Of a stretch of 64,000 nucleotides of DNA, positions 1-8,307 are shown one piece after another. Each line of letters opens with the position of its first letter. The stretch's first letter is position 1. The DNA comes from Microbulbifer rhizosphaerae (lineage in GTDB: Bacteria > Pseudomonadota > Gammaproteobacteria > Pseudomonadales > Cellvibrionaceae), in the NCBI RefSeq assembly GCF_014191725.1, contig NZ_JACHWZ010000007.1, positions 184,002 through 248,001 on the forward strand, in the 5' to 3' direction. The position numbers were made by a program, and so were the translations under genes. The notes beneath the pieces are model-generated. The model saw nothing but the letters and a program-made list of their open reading frames with translations. It made no database searches and was not told the DNA's origin.

Positions 1-551
1 ACGGGGTATTCGTAGATGTAGTCGCCCAGGTGCAGCACCGCGTCCCAGTCGTCGCTCTGTGCCGCCAACTGGTAGGCATTGAAATAGCCTGCGGGATAGT
101 TGGAGCAGGAGAAAACTGCCAATTTCACCTGCTCCACACCGCCCTCGGGCAGGGTCCTGGTGCGGCCCACGGGGCTTTGTTCACTGGCGCCGATAAAGCG
201 GTAAAAGTAGCTGGCGCCCGGCTCCAGCCCGCGCACGTCGATCTTGATGGTGTAATCCCGGGCGAGATCCGTATTCGCGCTGCCCCTGCGCAAAACATCC
301 GTGAACTGGCTGTCCCGGGCCAGCTCCCAGGTCACTTTCACCGGGCCCACCGACTCACCGCCCTTAGCCGGCGTGGCCCGGGTCCAGAGGATGACGGCAT
401 CCTGCAGCGGGTCGCCGCTGGCAACACCGTGCTGGAAAGTGACCTCGGAGGGCAAGGCGGGCCTGGTCATGGCCTGCGGAGTGGATACCAGCACGCCGCC
501 GGAGGCGGCCAGGGCGGCCTTGATGAAATCGCGTCGGGTGAATCTTTTCAC
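1..551 (-). CDS. PhoD-type alkaline phosphatase, N-terminal part (runs off window)
   Basis: The 183 visible codons begin with a twin-arginine signal (MKRFTRRDFIKAALAAS), then a Fn3-like region, then the first catalytic strand with the motif HLGDYIYEYP, typical of the PhoD/DUF7800 phosphatase family. Such enzymes are exported folded by Tat and hydrolyse phosphate mono- or diesters in the periplasm, using a metal centre. The start is GTG at 551; no strong ribosome site precedes it. The C-terminal part with the remaining metal ligands lies outside the window. Divergent from the fic gene. Family assignment is secure from the GDYIYEY block; substrate is unknown. Confidence 0.88.
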   Translation of the reverse strand, partial: MKRFTRRDFIKAALAASGGVLVSTPQAMTRPALPSEVTFQHGVASGDPLQDAVILWTRATPAKGGESVGPVKVTWELARDSQFTDVLRRGSANTDLARDYTIKIDVRGLEPGASYFYRFIGASEQSPVGRTRTLPEGGVEQVKLAVFSCSNYPAGYFNAYQLAAQSDDWDAVLHLGDYIYEYP

Positions 552-670
552 GGTTGTCTCGCCTGTCTTGTTCTGGTTATCGAATGGGACCTCACAGCCT
601 ATGGGCGAAGTATGACAGCCCGGCTAAAGAGCAGTGAAGCGACCAAGCATCGCCTTCTAACTCTTTGCAA

Positions 671-719
671 ATTGGCCGTATCCTGCCTATATTGGCCGTA
701 TTTCAGCAATTTGGCCGTC
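671..719 (+). promoter_or_regulatory. three TTGGCCGT direct repeats upstream of fic
   Basis: The octamer TTGGCCGT occurs at 672-679, 692-699 and 711-718, i.e. every 19-20 bp or about two helical turns, ending a few bases before the fic start codon at 723. A fourth TGGCCGTA lies inside the gene at 745. Regular spacing on one DNA face next to a protein with an N-terminal winged helix suggests an autoregulatory operator; that role is inferred. Confidence 0.5.
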
Positions 720-722
720 AAA

Positions 723-2081
723 ATGACATCCAGCCCCAAGAAAATGGCCGTATTAGAGGCATTGGCAGAGGTCCGCGAGCCCATAGGCCTTCCCGCACTG
801 CTGGAGATGCTCCCCCCCGATTTTGCAGAGCGCTCAGTGCGCCGCTGGCTGGGCGAATTGGTCGAAGAAGGCCTGGTCATCAGATCCGGCCAAAAGCGGA
901 GTACCCGCTACCAGCTCAGCCCCTCCCGCCGGGGCGAACCTGGCACAGAAGGTGAATCGGTCTTCAGCCAGGCGGCACGGGAAGCCATCAACTACGTCAG
1001 GCAACCCCTCTTCAAACGGAAACCCGTTTCCTATAATCGGGAATGGTTCGAAAGCTATAAACCCAACCAAAGCAGCTACTTCAATAAAGGCGAGATGGAG
1101 GTATTGGCCGAAAGCGGGCAAAGGGTATCTGCCCGGGAGCCCGCAGGAACCTACGCCAGGCGAATCTACAACCGCCTGTTGATCGACCTCTCCTACAACT
1201 CGTCCAGGCTCGAAGGCAATACCTATTCGCTGATCGACACCCAGCGCCTGCTGATTGAAGGCAGAGGCGCGGAGGGCAAGCTGGACGAGGAGATGGTCAT
1301 GACCCTCAATCACAAGGAGGCGATACGCCATCTGGTCGAGGGAGTACCGCGAATCGGGATCAGCTACGACGAAATCTGTACCCTGCACTACCTGCTGTCC
1401 GACGGCCTGGTGCCCGCGCGCTACTCGGGAAAGATCCGCGATCACGGCATGCGGGTCGGAGCATCCACCTATGTGCCACTGGAAGGGCCACAGGCAATGG
1501 AGCGGCAATTGCAGACCATCGCCAACAGGGCAGCCGCTATTCACAATCCCCACGAGCAAAGCCTGTTCCTGCTGATTCATGTCGCCTACTTGCAGGCTTT
1601 TACCGACGTCAACAAGCGCACCGCCCGCCTCAGCGCCAATATTCCGCTGCTGCTGAATAACCTGGTTCCCCTCTCCTTCAACTCCATCGGAAAAGATGAC
1701 TACGCATCGGCTATGATCGCCATTTACGAACTCAACGACGTCAGGCCACTGGTGGACCTTTACCGCACCTCCTACCTGCGCGGCTGTCAGGAATACGACG
1801 CAACAGCGGAAGCCATGGGATTTGACGAAATTCGCGTGCGCTACCGTGAACAGCGGCGGCAGGTCATCCGTGAAGTGATTGCCAATCGCCTCACCGGCGA
1901 GGCACAGCGAGCCCGAATCGTTGAGATGGCAACACAACGGGTTCCCGGCGAGGGCCGGGACGGTTTTATTGAAGATGTTATGGAAGACCTTGAAGAAATA
2001 TCCCCACAGCGGATTGCCGGTTTGGGAATAACCCGACAGCAGTTGGAGTTGTGGCTGGAATCGCAGCAGAGAGAGAATTGA
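723..2081 (+). CDS. Fic-domain protein with N-terminal winged helix and degenerate active site
   Basis: This is a 452-residue protein. Residues 1-75 look like a winged helix (RSVRRWLGELVEEGLV, then a basic wing). Residues 155-170 carry an inhibitory-helix motif S-x-x-x-E-G (S160 to G165), and residues 286-302 carry the Fic loop, written HVAYLQAFTDVNKRTAR. Active Fic enzymes use HPFxxGN(G/K)R to transfer AMP or similar groups to proteins. Here Q291 stands in the catalytic His place and V296 in the first Gly place, while N297, K298 and R299 are kept. The ATG at 723 was chosen over earlier in-frame starts because the winged helix begins there and the TTGGCCGT repeats lie just upstream. Its stop is one base from the next start, so the two genes are translationally coupled. 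It may be a regulator rather than an AMPylase. Confidence 0.85.
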   Translation: MTSSPKKMAVLEALAEVREPIGLPALLEMLPPDFAERSVRRWLGELVEEGLVIRSGQKRSTRYQLSPSRRGEPGTEGESVFSQAAREAINYVRQPLFKRKPVSYNREWFESYKPNQSSYFNKGEMEVLAESGQRVSAREPAGTYARRIYNRLLIDLSYNSSRLEGNTYSLIDTQRLLIEGRGAEGKLDEEMVMTLNHKEAIRHLVEGVPRIGISYDEICTLHYLLSDGLVPARYSGKIRDHGMRVGASTYVPLEGPQAMERQLQTIANRAAAIHNPHEQSLFLLIHVAYLQAFTDVNKRTARLSANIPLLLNNLVPLSFNSIGKDDYASAMIAIYELNDVRPLVDLYRTSYLRGCQEYDATAEAMGFDEIRVRYREQRRQVIREVIANRLTGEAQRARIVEMATQRVPGEGRDGFIEDVMEDLEEISPQRIAGLGITRQQLELWLESQQREN

Positions 2082-2082
2082 A

Positions 2083-3558
2083 ATGAAATACATTTGTTTA
2101 CCCGCCCTGCTGCTACTCCTCACCGGCTGCGAACCAACACAATTCGCCGGCGGCACCGCCCTGCCGGACGGCTCCGTCTATGCCGGGGATCTTGAGAATG
2201 GCCTGTTTCACGGCCAGGGCAAGCTGACCTGGCCGGACGGCCGCTTCTACGAGGGGGAATTCCGGCAGGGCCGGATGACCGGCCGGGGGCGGTTCGATTA
2301 CGGCGATGGCTGTATCTACGAGGGTGAATTTCTCGACGGCGATCTCAATGGCAGCGGCCGCTATGAATGTGGAGAGACCGCCTGGGAAGGACAATTCCAG
2401 CGGGGAGAGCTGCTGAAAGGCTCGGTTTCCTGGGAGGAAGGGGGAGCCTACGAAGGGGAGTTCCAGGACTGGGAGCCCCACGGCCAGGGACACCAGACGA
2501 CCACAGAAGGCGCCCACTACGAAGGCACCTTTGAAGACGGTTATCTGGTGCAGGGCAGCTATCGCGACGAACAGGGCTATCGCTACCAGGGCGGTTTTGA
2601 ATACTCCTTCTACGCCGGTGAGGGGGAGTTGACCCAGCCGGACGGCACCGTTATCCGGGCCACCTTCGAATACGGCGAGGCGAATGGCGAGGGTGTGCGC
2701 ATTCGCAAGAATGACAAGGGCGAACCGCTGGAGGAAGCGGGCTATTTCGCATCCGGCCAGTATTACCCCAGCAAACAGGCCTGGCAGGGTAACCACAGGC
2801 AACAGAAAGCAGCCGTGGAAGCGCGCCTCTACTCCGAGGCCGACCGACTGCAATCGACACTCGCCTCACTGGCCCCGCAACGGCCGGGCGTACGCGATGT
2901 GTACCTGCTGGTGGTAGGCGGTGACGGCACCTCACCCGTGTTTGCCAAGGAAGTGGACTGGGTGTCGGAACGGCTGGGCACCGTATTCGATGTCAAGCAA
3001 CGGCAGCTGCGCCTCTCCAACGGCGGCGGCGATAAATTCCCCCTCGCCACCCGCACCAGCGTGCGGGAAAGCCTCAAGGCGCTGGATACCCTGATGGATC
3101 CGGAAGAAGACCTGCTGCTGGTGCACCTGGCCAGCCACGGCGACGACAATGGAGACTTCAAGCTGGCCGAGAAGAAGCTGCCGCTGAATGACCTGTCGGT
3201 GACGGACGGCAAGCAGTGGCTGGACGGCCTGAACGCACGCCACCAGTGGATAGTGATCTCCGCCTGCTACTCCGGTCTGTGGAAGGAGGCCCTGGCCAGC
3301 CCTAACCGGGTGGTATTCACCTCCGCCGCCCCGGACCGCACCTCCTTCGGCTGCGGCGACGACTCCGAGCGCACTTGGTTCAGCGCGGCGCTGTACGGCG
3401 ATGCGCTGGACACGGGTGCCGCCGATCCCGCCGCCTGGTTCACCGCCGCCAACGAGCGGGTTACCGAAATGGAAAAAGAACAGGGGATCGAGGGGGAGTC
3501 GCACTCGCTGCCGCAGCATGCGGTGGGGCAGGAGTTCTTGCGGTGGTGGAAACATTAA
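2083..3558 (+). CDS. lipoprotein with MORN repeats and C13 (legumain-like) cysteine peptidase domain
   Basis: A 491-residue protein. It starts with a lipoprotein signal (LLLLLTGC, Glu after the Cys, so probably sorted to the outer membrane). Residues ~30-215 are about eight MORN-type repeats of the form YEGEF...GxGxxxxxDG. Residues ~285-490 are a Peptidase_C13 / caspase-fold domain with the likely dyad H352 (LASHGD) and C395 (SACYSG). C13 peptidases cleave after Asn or Asp, and MORN repeats bind lipids or proteins. It is coupled to fic (one base gap) and followed 75 bp later by a nuclease gene. A 93-codon copy of its 3' end lies at 4721-5004 and further scraps lie near 8.5 and 9.7 kb. Substrate and role are unknown. 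Confidence 0.85.
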   Translation: MKYICLPALLLLLTGCEPTQFAGGTALPDGSVYAGDLENGLFHGQGKLTWPDGRFYEGEFRQGRMTGRGRFDYGDGCIYEGEFLDGDLNGSGRYECGETAWEGQFQRGELLKGSVSWEEGGAYEGEFQDWEPHGQGHQTTTEGAHYEGTFEDGYLVQGSYRDEQGYRYQGGFEYSFYAGEGELTQPDGTVIRATFEYGEANGEGVRIRKNDKGEPLEEAGYFASGQYYPSKQAWQGNHRQQKAAVEARLYSEADRLQSTLASLAPQRPGVRDVYLLVVGGDGTSPVFAKEVDWVSERLGTVFDVKQRQLRLSNGGGDKFPLATRTSVRESLKALDTLMDPEEDLLLVHLASHGDDNGDFKLAEKKLPLNDLSVTDGKQWLDGLNARHQWIVISACYSGLWKEALASPNRVVFTSAAPDRTSFGCGDDSERTWFSAALYGDALDTGAADPAAWFTAANERVTEMEKEQGIEGESHSLPQHAVGQEFLRWWKH

Positions 3559-3633
3559 CTCCACCCCTGCAAAATGACCTCGATTCGTACCCGGACCAAT
3601 ACAAGGAAAACAATCACTCGAAGGAACCGAAAC

Positions 3634-4683
3634 ATGAATAACCTGCCCCGACCCGGCGACCTGTTCGAGGAAATCAGTCAGATAGTCGAGCAAGCCCGCG
3701 ACCAGGTGCAGCGCAGTGTAAACACGGCCATGGTGCAGACGTACTGGCACATAGGGCGGCTGATTCTGGAGCAAGAACAGCGCGGTGAGCGGCGGGCGGC
3801 CTATGGCAAGGGACAGATGAAGCGCCTCTCTGATCGCCTGACCGGCCGGTTCGGCAAGGGGTTCGACGCTACAAATCTGCGCAATATGCGGCGCTTCTAC
3901 GAGGCCTTCCCAATTCGAGACGCAGTGCGTCCCGAATTGAGCTGGACCCATTACCGCACACTGCTGCGGGTGGAAAATCCCTCTGCCCGTGACTGGTATG
4001 CCAGGGAGGCGGCGGAGCAGAACTGGAGTGCCCGCGCCCTCGAGCGGCAAATTGGCGTGCTCTACTACGAGCGCCTGCTCTCCAGTAAGGACAAGGCCCC
4101 GGTGGAGGTCGAGGCCCAGGAGAAGACCGAGCCCCTTGCCGAAGATCCCAAAGACTACCTGCGCGACCCCTATATCCTCGATTTCCTGAATCTGGACAGC
4201 CAACCTTATCAGGAGAGCAATCTCGAGCAGGGCATCATCAGCAACCTGCAGCGGTTTTTGTTGGAACTGGGCAAGGGCTTCGCGTTTGTCGAACGGCAGC
4301 AGCGCATCCGCACCGAGGATGGCGATTACTATATCGACCTGGTCTTCTACAACTACACCCTGAAATGCTTCGTCCTGATCGACCTGAAGATGAACAAGCT
4401 TACGCACCAGGATGTTGGCCAGATGGATATGTACGTGCGGCTTTACGAAGAACAGAAACGCGGCCCGGACGACAACCCCACCATCGGCCTGATCCTTTGC
4501 AGTGAGCACAACCACACGGTTGCGCAGTATTCAGTGCTCAAAGACAGCCAACAGCTCTTCGCCTCCAAATACCTGACCATATTGCCCAGCGAAGAGGAAC
4601 TGAAACGCGAGCTGGAACGGGAGCGGGCGCTCGTACAGCGGAAAATAGAGGAAGCGGTACGCGAATACCGGGTAGATGCTTAA
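3634..4683 (+). CDS. DUF1016 (YhcG-type) PD-(D/E)XK nuclease
   Basis: The 349-residue product has the two halves of the YhcG family: an N-terminal DUF1016 helical domain (TYWHIGRLI, NLRNMRRFYEAFP, LSWTHYRTLL) and a C-terminal nuclease core with D235 (YIDLVFYN) and D250-L-K252 (FVLIDLK), the PD-(D/E)XK signature. Members are common next to restriction and other defence genes; some are thought to act on DNA and can be toxic, but this one is untested. The ATG at 3634 has AAGGA about 9 bases upstream. The gene lies between the intact C13 gene and a duplicate of its 3' end, so it looks like inserted cargo. A relic of a related 3' end lies at 28,397-28,588. Confidence 0.9.
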   Translation: MNNLPRPGDLFEEISQIVEQARDQVQRSVNTAMVQTYWHIGRLILEQEQRGERRAAYGKGQMKRLSDRLTGRFGKGFDATNLRNMRRFYEAFPIRDAVRPELSWTHYRTLLRVENPSARDWYAREAAEQNWSARALERQIGVLYYERLLSSKDKAPVEVEAQEKTEPLAEDPKDYLRDPYILDFLNLDSQPYQESNLEQGIISNLQRFLLELGKGFAFVERQQRIRTEDGDYYIDLVFYNYTLKCFVLIDLKMNKLTHQDVGQMDMYVRLYEEQKRGPDDNPTIGLILCSEHNHTVAQYSVLKDSQQLFASKYLTILPSEEELKRELERERALVQRKIEEAVREYRVDA

Positions 4684-4720
4684 ACGGTAGATAAAAGAAC
4701 CGCCGCCAGGCAGACCGCTC

Positions 4721-5004
4721 CCGGCCTGTGGAAGGAGGCCCTGGCCAACCCCAACCGGGTGGTATTCACCTCCGCCGCCCCGGACCGCACCTCCTTCGGT
4801 TACGGGGACGACTCCGAGCGCACCTGGTTCAGCGCGGCCCTGTATGGCGATGCGCTGGACTCGGGTGCCGCCGACCCCGCCGCCTGGTTCGTCGCCGCCA
4901 ATGAGCGGGTTACCGAAATGGAAAAAGAACAGGGGATCGAGGGGGAGTCGCATTCGCTGCCGCAGCATGCGGTGGGGCCGGAGTTTTTGCGGTGGGGACG
5001 GTGA
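4721..5004 (+). pseudogene. 3'-terminal fragment of a C13 peptidase gene
   Basis: From 4721 the DNA matches 3272-3553 almost base for base (a few percent differences, mostly silent), encoding the last ~93 residues of the MORN-C13 protein. The reading frame has no start of its own and begins just after the catalytic CYSG, so it cannot encode an active peptidase. The very end differs (EFLRWGR against EFLRWWKH). It is most simply the leftover 3' end of the original gene after insertion of the DUF1016 gene, or of a second paralogue. Confidence 0.9.
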
Positions 5005-5111
5005 TACGAGCAGATGACAGGAGCAAAGATCTTAACCAATCCAGCTAACAGCACCCTCTCTATAGCTTATTGGGAATGAATGCCGGCGAACTACTGAGAG
5101 GGTGTCATTAC

Positions 5112-5780
5112 TTACTGGATATTCAGCTTAGCCAAGTGCAAGTTGGTCCTAATTTTCCTTTCTTGCAAGCCATCATTACTACCTACCCAGTAGTTGCGCT
5201 TAGCCGTATCAGTCTCAACGCTAGATGCCCCACCATCCATCAAAGCATCATGCAAAGCTTCCTGATTAATTTTAGGGTTCTTACTATTGCTGTAGACCCA
5301 GAAATTCAATGGTTTGGAACAGCCCAGAACTCTCGCTGCTTCCATGATCGCACTACAAGTCTTCTCATACAGACTTTTATTCGCCTTAACCAGAGCTTGA
5401 CGAAGCATATCGTGCTCACTTTCAGCATTTAAGTTCTTGACGTAGACATCGCCGATTATGTCATCGGGCCTAACTTTAAAGTAATCTGTACCTATGTTCA
5501 CAGCAGCAACAATATCATGGGAGTTGGTAGCATCAATGCCAAAAACCCAAATCTCACGATCAATGATTGCCGCTTCCCTCATGGGTCCCTTGATAAAGGC
5601 CTTGAAGGGGGATGCACCTTTCGCGTACCTGGCTTTCCAGACGCTGTACTGATCCAAACAAGTTCTAAGTACAAAATCCTTCTTGTCTTTGCCGTTATTA
5701 AAGATGATATCTACATCCACTTTGTAGTCATACAATCCTTCGGCAAAGGTCATAGCGCCTTTAGGTTGCCTAGTCATCAT
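5112..5780 (-). CDS. hypothetical protein, AT-rich, second gene of a two-gene operon
   Basis: A 222-residue protein that I do not recognise. It is soluble, with no signal or membrane segment; strands and helices alternate, e.g. KDFVLRTCLDQYSVWKARYA, IWVFGIDATNSHDIVAAVN and YFKVRPDDIIGDVYVKN. The ATG at 5780 (or 5777) follows a GAGG-rich ribosome site that lies within the end of the preceding gene; the two genes overlap by 11 bases, so they are coupled. Base composition is clearly more AT-rich than the neighbours, suggesting recent transfer. Nothing in it shows a catalytic motif I can name. Confidence 0.75.
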   Translation of the reverse strand: MMTRQPKGAMTFAEGLYDYKVDVDIIFNNGKDKKDFVLRTCLDQYSVWKARYAKGASPFKAFIKGPMREAAIIDREIWVFGIDATNSHDIVAAVNIGTDYFKVRPDDIIGDVYVKNLNAESEHDMLRQALVKANKSLYEKTCSAIMEAARVLGCSKPLNFWVYSNSKNPKINQEALHDALMDGGASSVETDTAKRNYWVGSNDGLQERKIRTNLHLAKLNIQ

Positions 5781-6114
5781 CCTCACCCTCGTCGCACTCC
5801 ATTGCTTCAGAGGAAATGCCTACGTAGCGGATCTGCCCATCTTCCAGAGAGCTAGAGGCCGCACGGATAATTTGTCTATCTTCTTCGTTAGACTCGTTAA
5901 AATTTGCGGGATCGAATTGCTCACACTTGGTAAGCTCCAGAATTTCCATCTTCTGCCCTTCGAGATACTTCTCAAAGAGAGAGACAGCTTCTTTCATACT
6001 TGTGGCTGGCACAAACCCAGTGCCCACCATGTACTCCGAACCATCCTCATTCATTGGGGAAAGCTCATCGAGAGAGGCTTTATGGTAAATAAGCCATACA
6101 GATACCACTTCCAT
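5770..6114 (-). CDS. hypothetical protein, first gene of the AT-rich pair
   Basis: A 114-residue acidic protein (ends EGEDDD), beginning MEVVSVWLIYHKASLDEL. A strong ribosome site (AAGGAG) sits 8-9 bases before the ATG at 6114. No known domain is visible; the N-terminal strand followed by GTGFVPATSMKEAVSLFEKYL is reminiscent of a small alpha/beta fold. It overlaps and probably is co-made with the 222-residue protein downstream. The pair lies between C13 gene remnants and mtgA, in DNA of foreign-looking composition. Confidence 0.7.
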   Translation of the reverse strand: MEVVSVWLIYHKASLDELSPMNEDGSEYMVGTGFVPATSMKEAVSLFEKYLEGQKMEILELTKCEQFDPANFNESNEEDRQIIRAASSSLEDGQIRYVGISSEAMECDEGEDDD

Positions 6115-6117
6115 TAA

Positions 6118-6721
6118 GTAGACTCCTTTTTAATGGCACGCGCGGGAAACGCCCGTGAGTTGCATTGAGAGATATTTAAACAGATTAATTTCTCAACAGA
6201 AAGTCCATAAATTCGACTCTGGCACCATTTATTTTTGACTCTGGCACGGTACTTGTTGGCCTTTACTTATCATCGCACTCATGAAATGGCATCAACTATT
6301 GAGAACCGATGCAGCTTCTGTGCGAAAGCTCTTGACGGCGGTGAAGCGGGCGCAAATTCGAGTGACCTCGATATCGATGCAGGTGACCTTCCATCCGCAT
6401 TACAGGAGCAGAAAGCAGCGCTTCCGCCCAAGGCTCGCCAGGACAAGCTTTGACCGGTGATACTGTGGCTGTGTGTGCCCTGTAAGCCTGTAATGCCGAG
6501 ACGTTGGCGAACATGCTTGACCAGCAAGTCACGCACTTGAAGACCGGTCGTCTCGCCGAGAAGCGCACGCAGAGACCGTTGGATTACCTGCACCCGGAAG
6601 TCGTCCCCCCCGACCAGGCCTATGTGACAACAAAAATGCACGATATATTGGGTACCGGAACCTCCAGCGCCCGCAGGCATCTCACTGCTTAGACCAGGAT
6701 AACCGGCAACCGGACTCCACT
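6118..6721. other. 600-bp region without a recognisable gene
   Basis: Several short open frames exist on both strands here (for example 6504-6692 plus), but none has a convincing ribosome site or a family motif. The segment changes from AT-rich (to about 6250) to GC-richer DNA, and may be remnant material between the imported pair and mtgA. The only clear structure is the repeat at 6213-6247. Confidence 0.5.
6213..6247 (+). repeat. two GACTCTGGCAC direct repeats
   Basis: GACTCTGGCAC occurs at 6215-6225 and 6237-6247, 22 bp apart, in an AT-rich context (ATTTATTTTT between). Such ATTCGACTCTG(G/A)C motifs are, as I remember, common next to REP-associated transposase genes in gammaproteobacteria. 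A related TTCGACTCCTGTCCC lies near 39,040. No transposase gene is present here. Confidence 0.45.
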
Positions 6722-7402
6722 ATGCCCCGATTTCTGAGAACCCCTTTCAAATTTGTCCTCTGGTTCTGCGTTGCCTTCGCGCTTGCAACGGTCCTGCTGG
6801 TACTGATGCTGCGCTGGGTAGATCCACCCTCTTCCGCGGTAATCCAGTTCTGGCAGCAACACAGCGGCCACAAGGCGCAGCAGCAATGGCGCCCGCTGGA
6901 GAAGATTTCCCCCAGCCTGCAGATGGCCGTTATCGCCGCGGAAGACCAGAAGTTCCCCCTGCATTACGGTTTCGATTTCGCCGCGCTCAAACAAGCCATA
7001 AACGAAAACCGCAAACGCACCCGCGGCGCCAGTACCATTACCCAGCAAACCGCCAAAAACCTGTTCCTGTGGAACGGCCGCAGCTACCTGCGCAAAGGGC
7101 TGGAAGCCTGGTTTACCCTGTTGATGGAATTGCTCTGGCCCAAGGAACGGATTCTGGAGGTCTATCTGAATATCGCCGAATTCGGGGAGGGGATTTACGG
7201 TGCCGAGGCCGCGGCAAGAAGCTTTTTCGGCACCTCCGCGCAAAATATCAGCCACTGGCAGGCCGGGCTTATGGCCGCGGTGCTGCCAAGCCCGAAGCGG
7301 ATGTCCGCAAAAGCGCCTTCCCATTATGTGCGCAGCCGCGCATCGACCATCCACAGACAGGTGCGGAAACTGGGTGACGCCGGCTACCTGAAGAATCTCT
7401 AA
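6722..7402 (+). CDS. mtgA: monofunctional biosynthetic peptidoglycan transglycosylase
   Basis: A 226-residue GT51 enzyme that polymerises lipid II into glycan strands at the inner membrane. After one N-terminal membrane helix (residues ~10-32) all five family motifs are present in order: EDQKFPLHYGFD with the catalytic Glu at residue 74, GASTITQQTAKN, RKGLEAW, KERILEVYLN and the C-terminal block. Length and layout match MtgA, with no transpeptidase domain. It stands alone on the plus strand between accessory genes. Confidence 0.97.
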   Translation: MPRFLRTPFKFVLWFCVAFALATVLLVLMLRWVDPPSSAVIQFWQQHSGHKAQQQWRPLEKISPSLQMAVIAAEDQKFPLHYGFDFAALKQAINENRKRTRGASTITQQTAKNLFLWNGRSYLRKGLEAWFTLLMELLWPKERILEVYLNIAEFGEGIYGAEAAARSFFGTSAQNISHWQAGLMAAVLPSPKRMSAKAPSHYVRSRASTIHRQVRKLGDAGYLKNL

Positions 7403-7564
7403 AAGCGGATTCGACATGAAGTTTATCTACCTCCCGGTGTCGCTCGCTGCCGCAGAAAGCTATTGGGGAGGTTGAGGTGACTTCACTCTCGCCAAGCCAA
7501 ACATCAAAACACACAAGATTGTATAGTGGACACATGGGGGCGGAGCCCCGTGGCGGAGATAGAT

Positions 7565-8002
7565 GTGATCTTGTCGTTGAGTAAGAAAACTTCAATAGCA
7601 GTCAAATTCGTCGCCATGTTGACGCTATCACTTATCGGAGGATGTGCAATGTCCGCAGACATAGAATTGAAATGGGAGTGGCCGGCTGACCGAGCGATTG
7701 AAGACCGGTTTCTTATCAAGGTTGAAAAGGTTAAGGCCCAGGGTTCAGGTCTTTTTGGACTGAAAAAATCACCGTCTTTCGCATCAAATATCCCAGAGCC
7801 CACCGTCATTACAGGCGTTGCCCAGAACAAGGGCACCGTAATTAACGGGAAAAGTCTAAAGGTAGTCGCACCAAAGCCCGAAGCAGAAGAAATAGAGGCT
7901 GGGAGTTACGCCGTTCTTGGCGTTATCGATAAAAATGTCTGTATCTGCATCGTCCCGGTTGAGTCGGCAGATATTGATATAACGCAAATAAACTGTCCCT
8001 GA
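7565..8002 (+). CDS. small lipoprotein of unknown function
   Basis: A protein of 145 residues with a lipoprotein signal: two Lys near the start, a hydrophobic core, then LSLIGGC. The start chosen is GTG at 7565, which has GGAG 6 bases upstream; an in-frame GTG at 7526 would give a poor signal peptide. The mature part is a predicted beta-rich domain ending in a CIC pair (NVCICIVPV) and another Cys near the C-terminus. No known family is recognised. The stop is 3 bases from the start of the broken hydrolase gene, so the two were probably an operon. Confidence 0.7.
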   Translation: MILSLSKKTSIAVKFVAMLTLSLIGGCAMSADIELKWEWPADRAIEDRFLIKVEKVKAQGSGLFGLKKSPSFASNIPEPTVITGVAQNKGTVINGKSLKVVAPKPEAEEIEAGSYAVLGVIDKNVCICIVPVESADIDITQINCP

Positions 8003-8005
8003 CCA

Positions 8006-8307
8006 ATGCTTCTTACCATTGCGATGGTCACAGTAGGCTCCTTGTCAGGAGCCTACTTTCTTTATATAAGCACGCTCTATCTGGCCCAAAGCCATCTTGT
8101 ATTCTATCCAAGCAAACCTGATTTTCTAAATTACAGGAAATTTGCAGATTTCTTCGAAGAATTACGAACAAAGGATGGAATAAAACTTCAGGGCTGGACA
8201 ATTCCGGCAAGAAAACAGACCCTCCAACAACCTCTCCATTTATCTATTTCGGAGGAAACGCACAAGAAGCGAGTTCCATGATCCCCATACTCCAAGAGCT
8301 TGATTAA
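8006..8307 (+). pseudogene. alpha/beta hydrolase, frameshifted N-terminal fragment
   Basis: The first ~70 codons encode a membrane helix followed by YLAQSHLVFYPSKPD and LRTKDGIKLQGWTIPA, the usual N-terminus of membrane-anchored alpha/beta hydrolases. Near 8220-8235 the frame must change to continue as PFIYFGGNAQEASSM, which carries the FGGNAxE oxyanion-hole motif of the same family; a stop follows at 8305. The nucleophile elbow and the rest of the fold are missing. So the gene is both frameshifted and truncated. Confidence 0.8.

Noticed and set aside
30..2081. 683-codon open frame covering the 5' part before fic
   Set aside because: The first ~230 codons are antisense to the PhoD gene and show no family likeness; the real protein begins at 723 where the winged helix starts.
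2932..4515. 527-codon minus-strand frame opposite C13 and DUF1016 genes
   Set aside because: It crosses two well-supported genes and has no recognisable domain.
6279..6680. Minus-strand frame near the GACTCTGGCAC repeats as a transposase
   Set aside because: No catalytic motif of any transposase family could be found in it.
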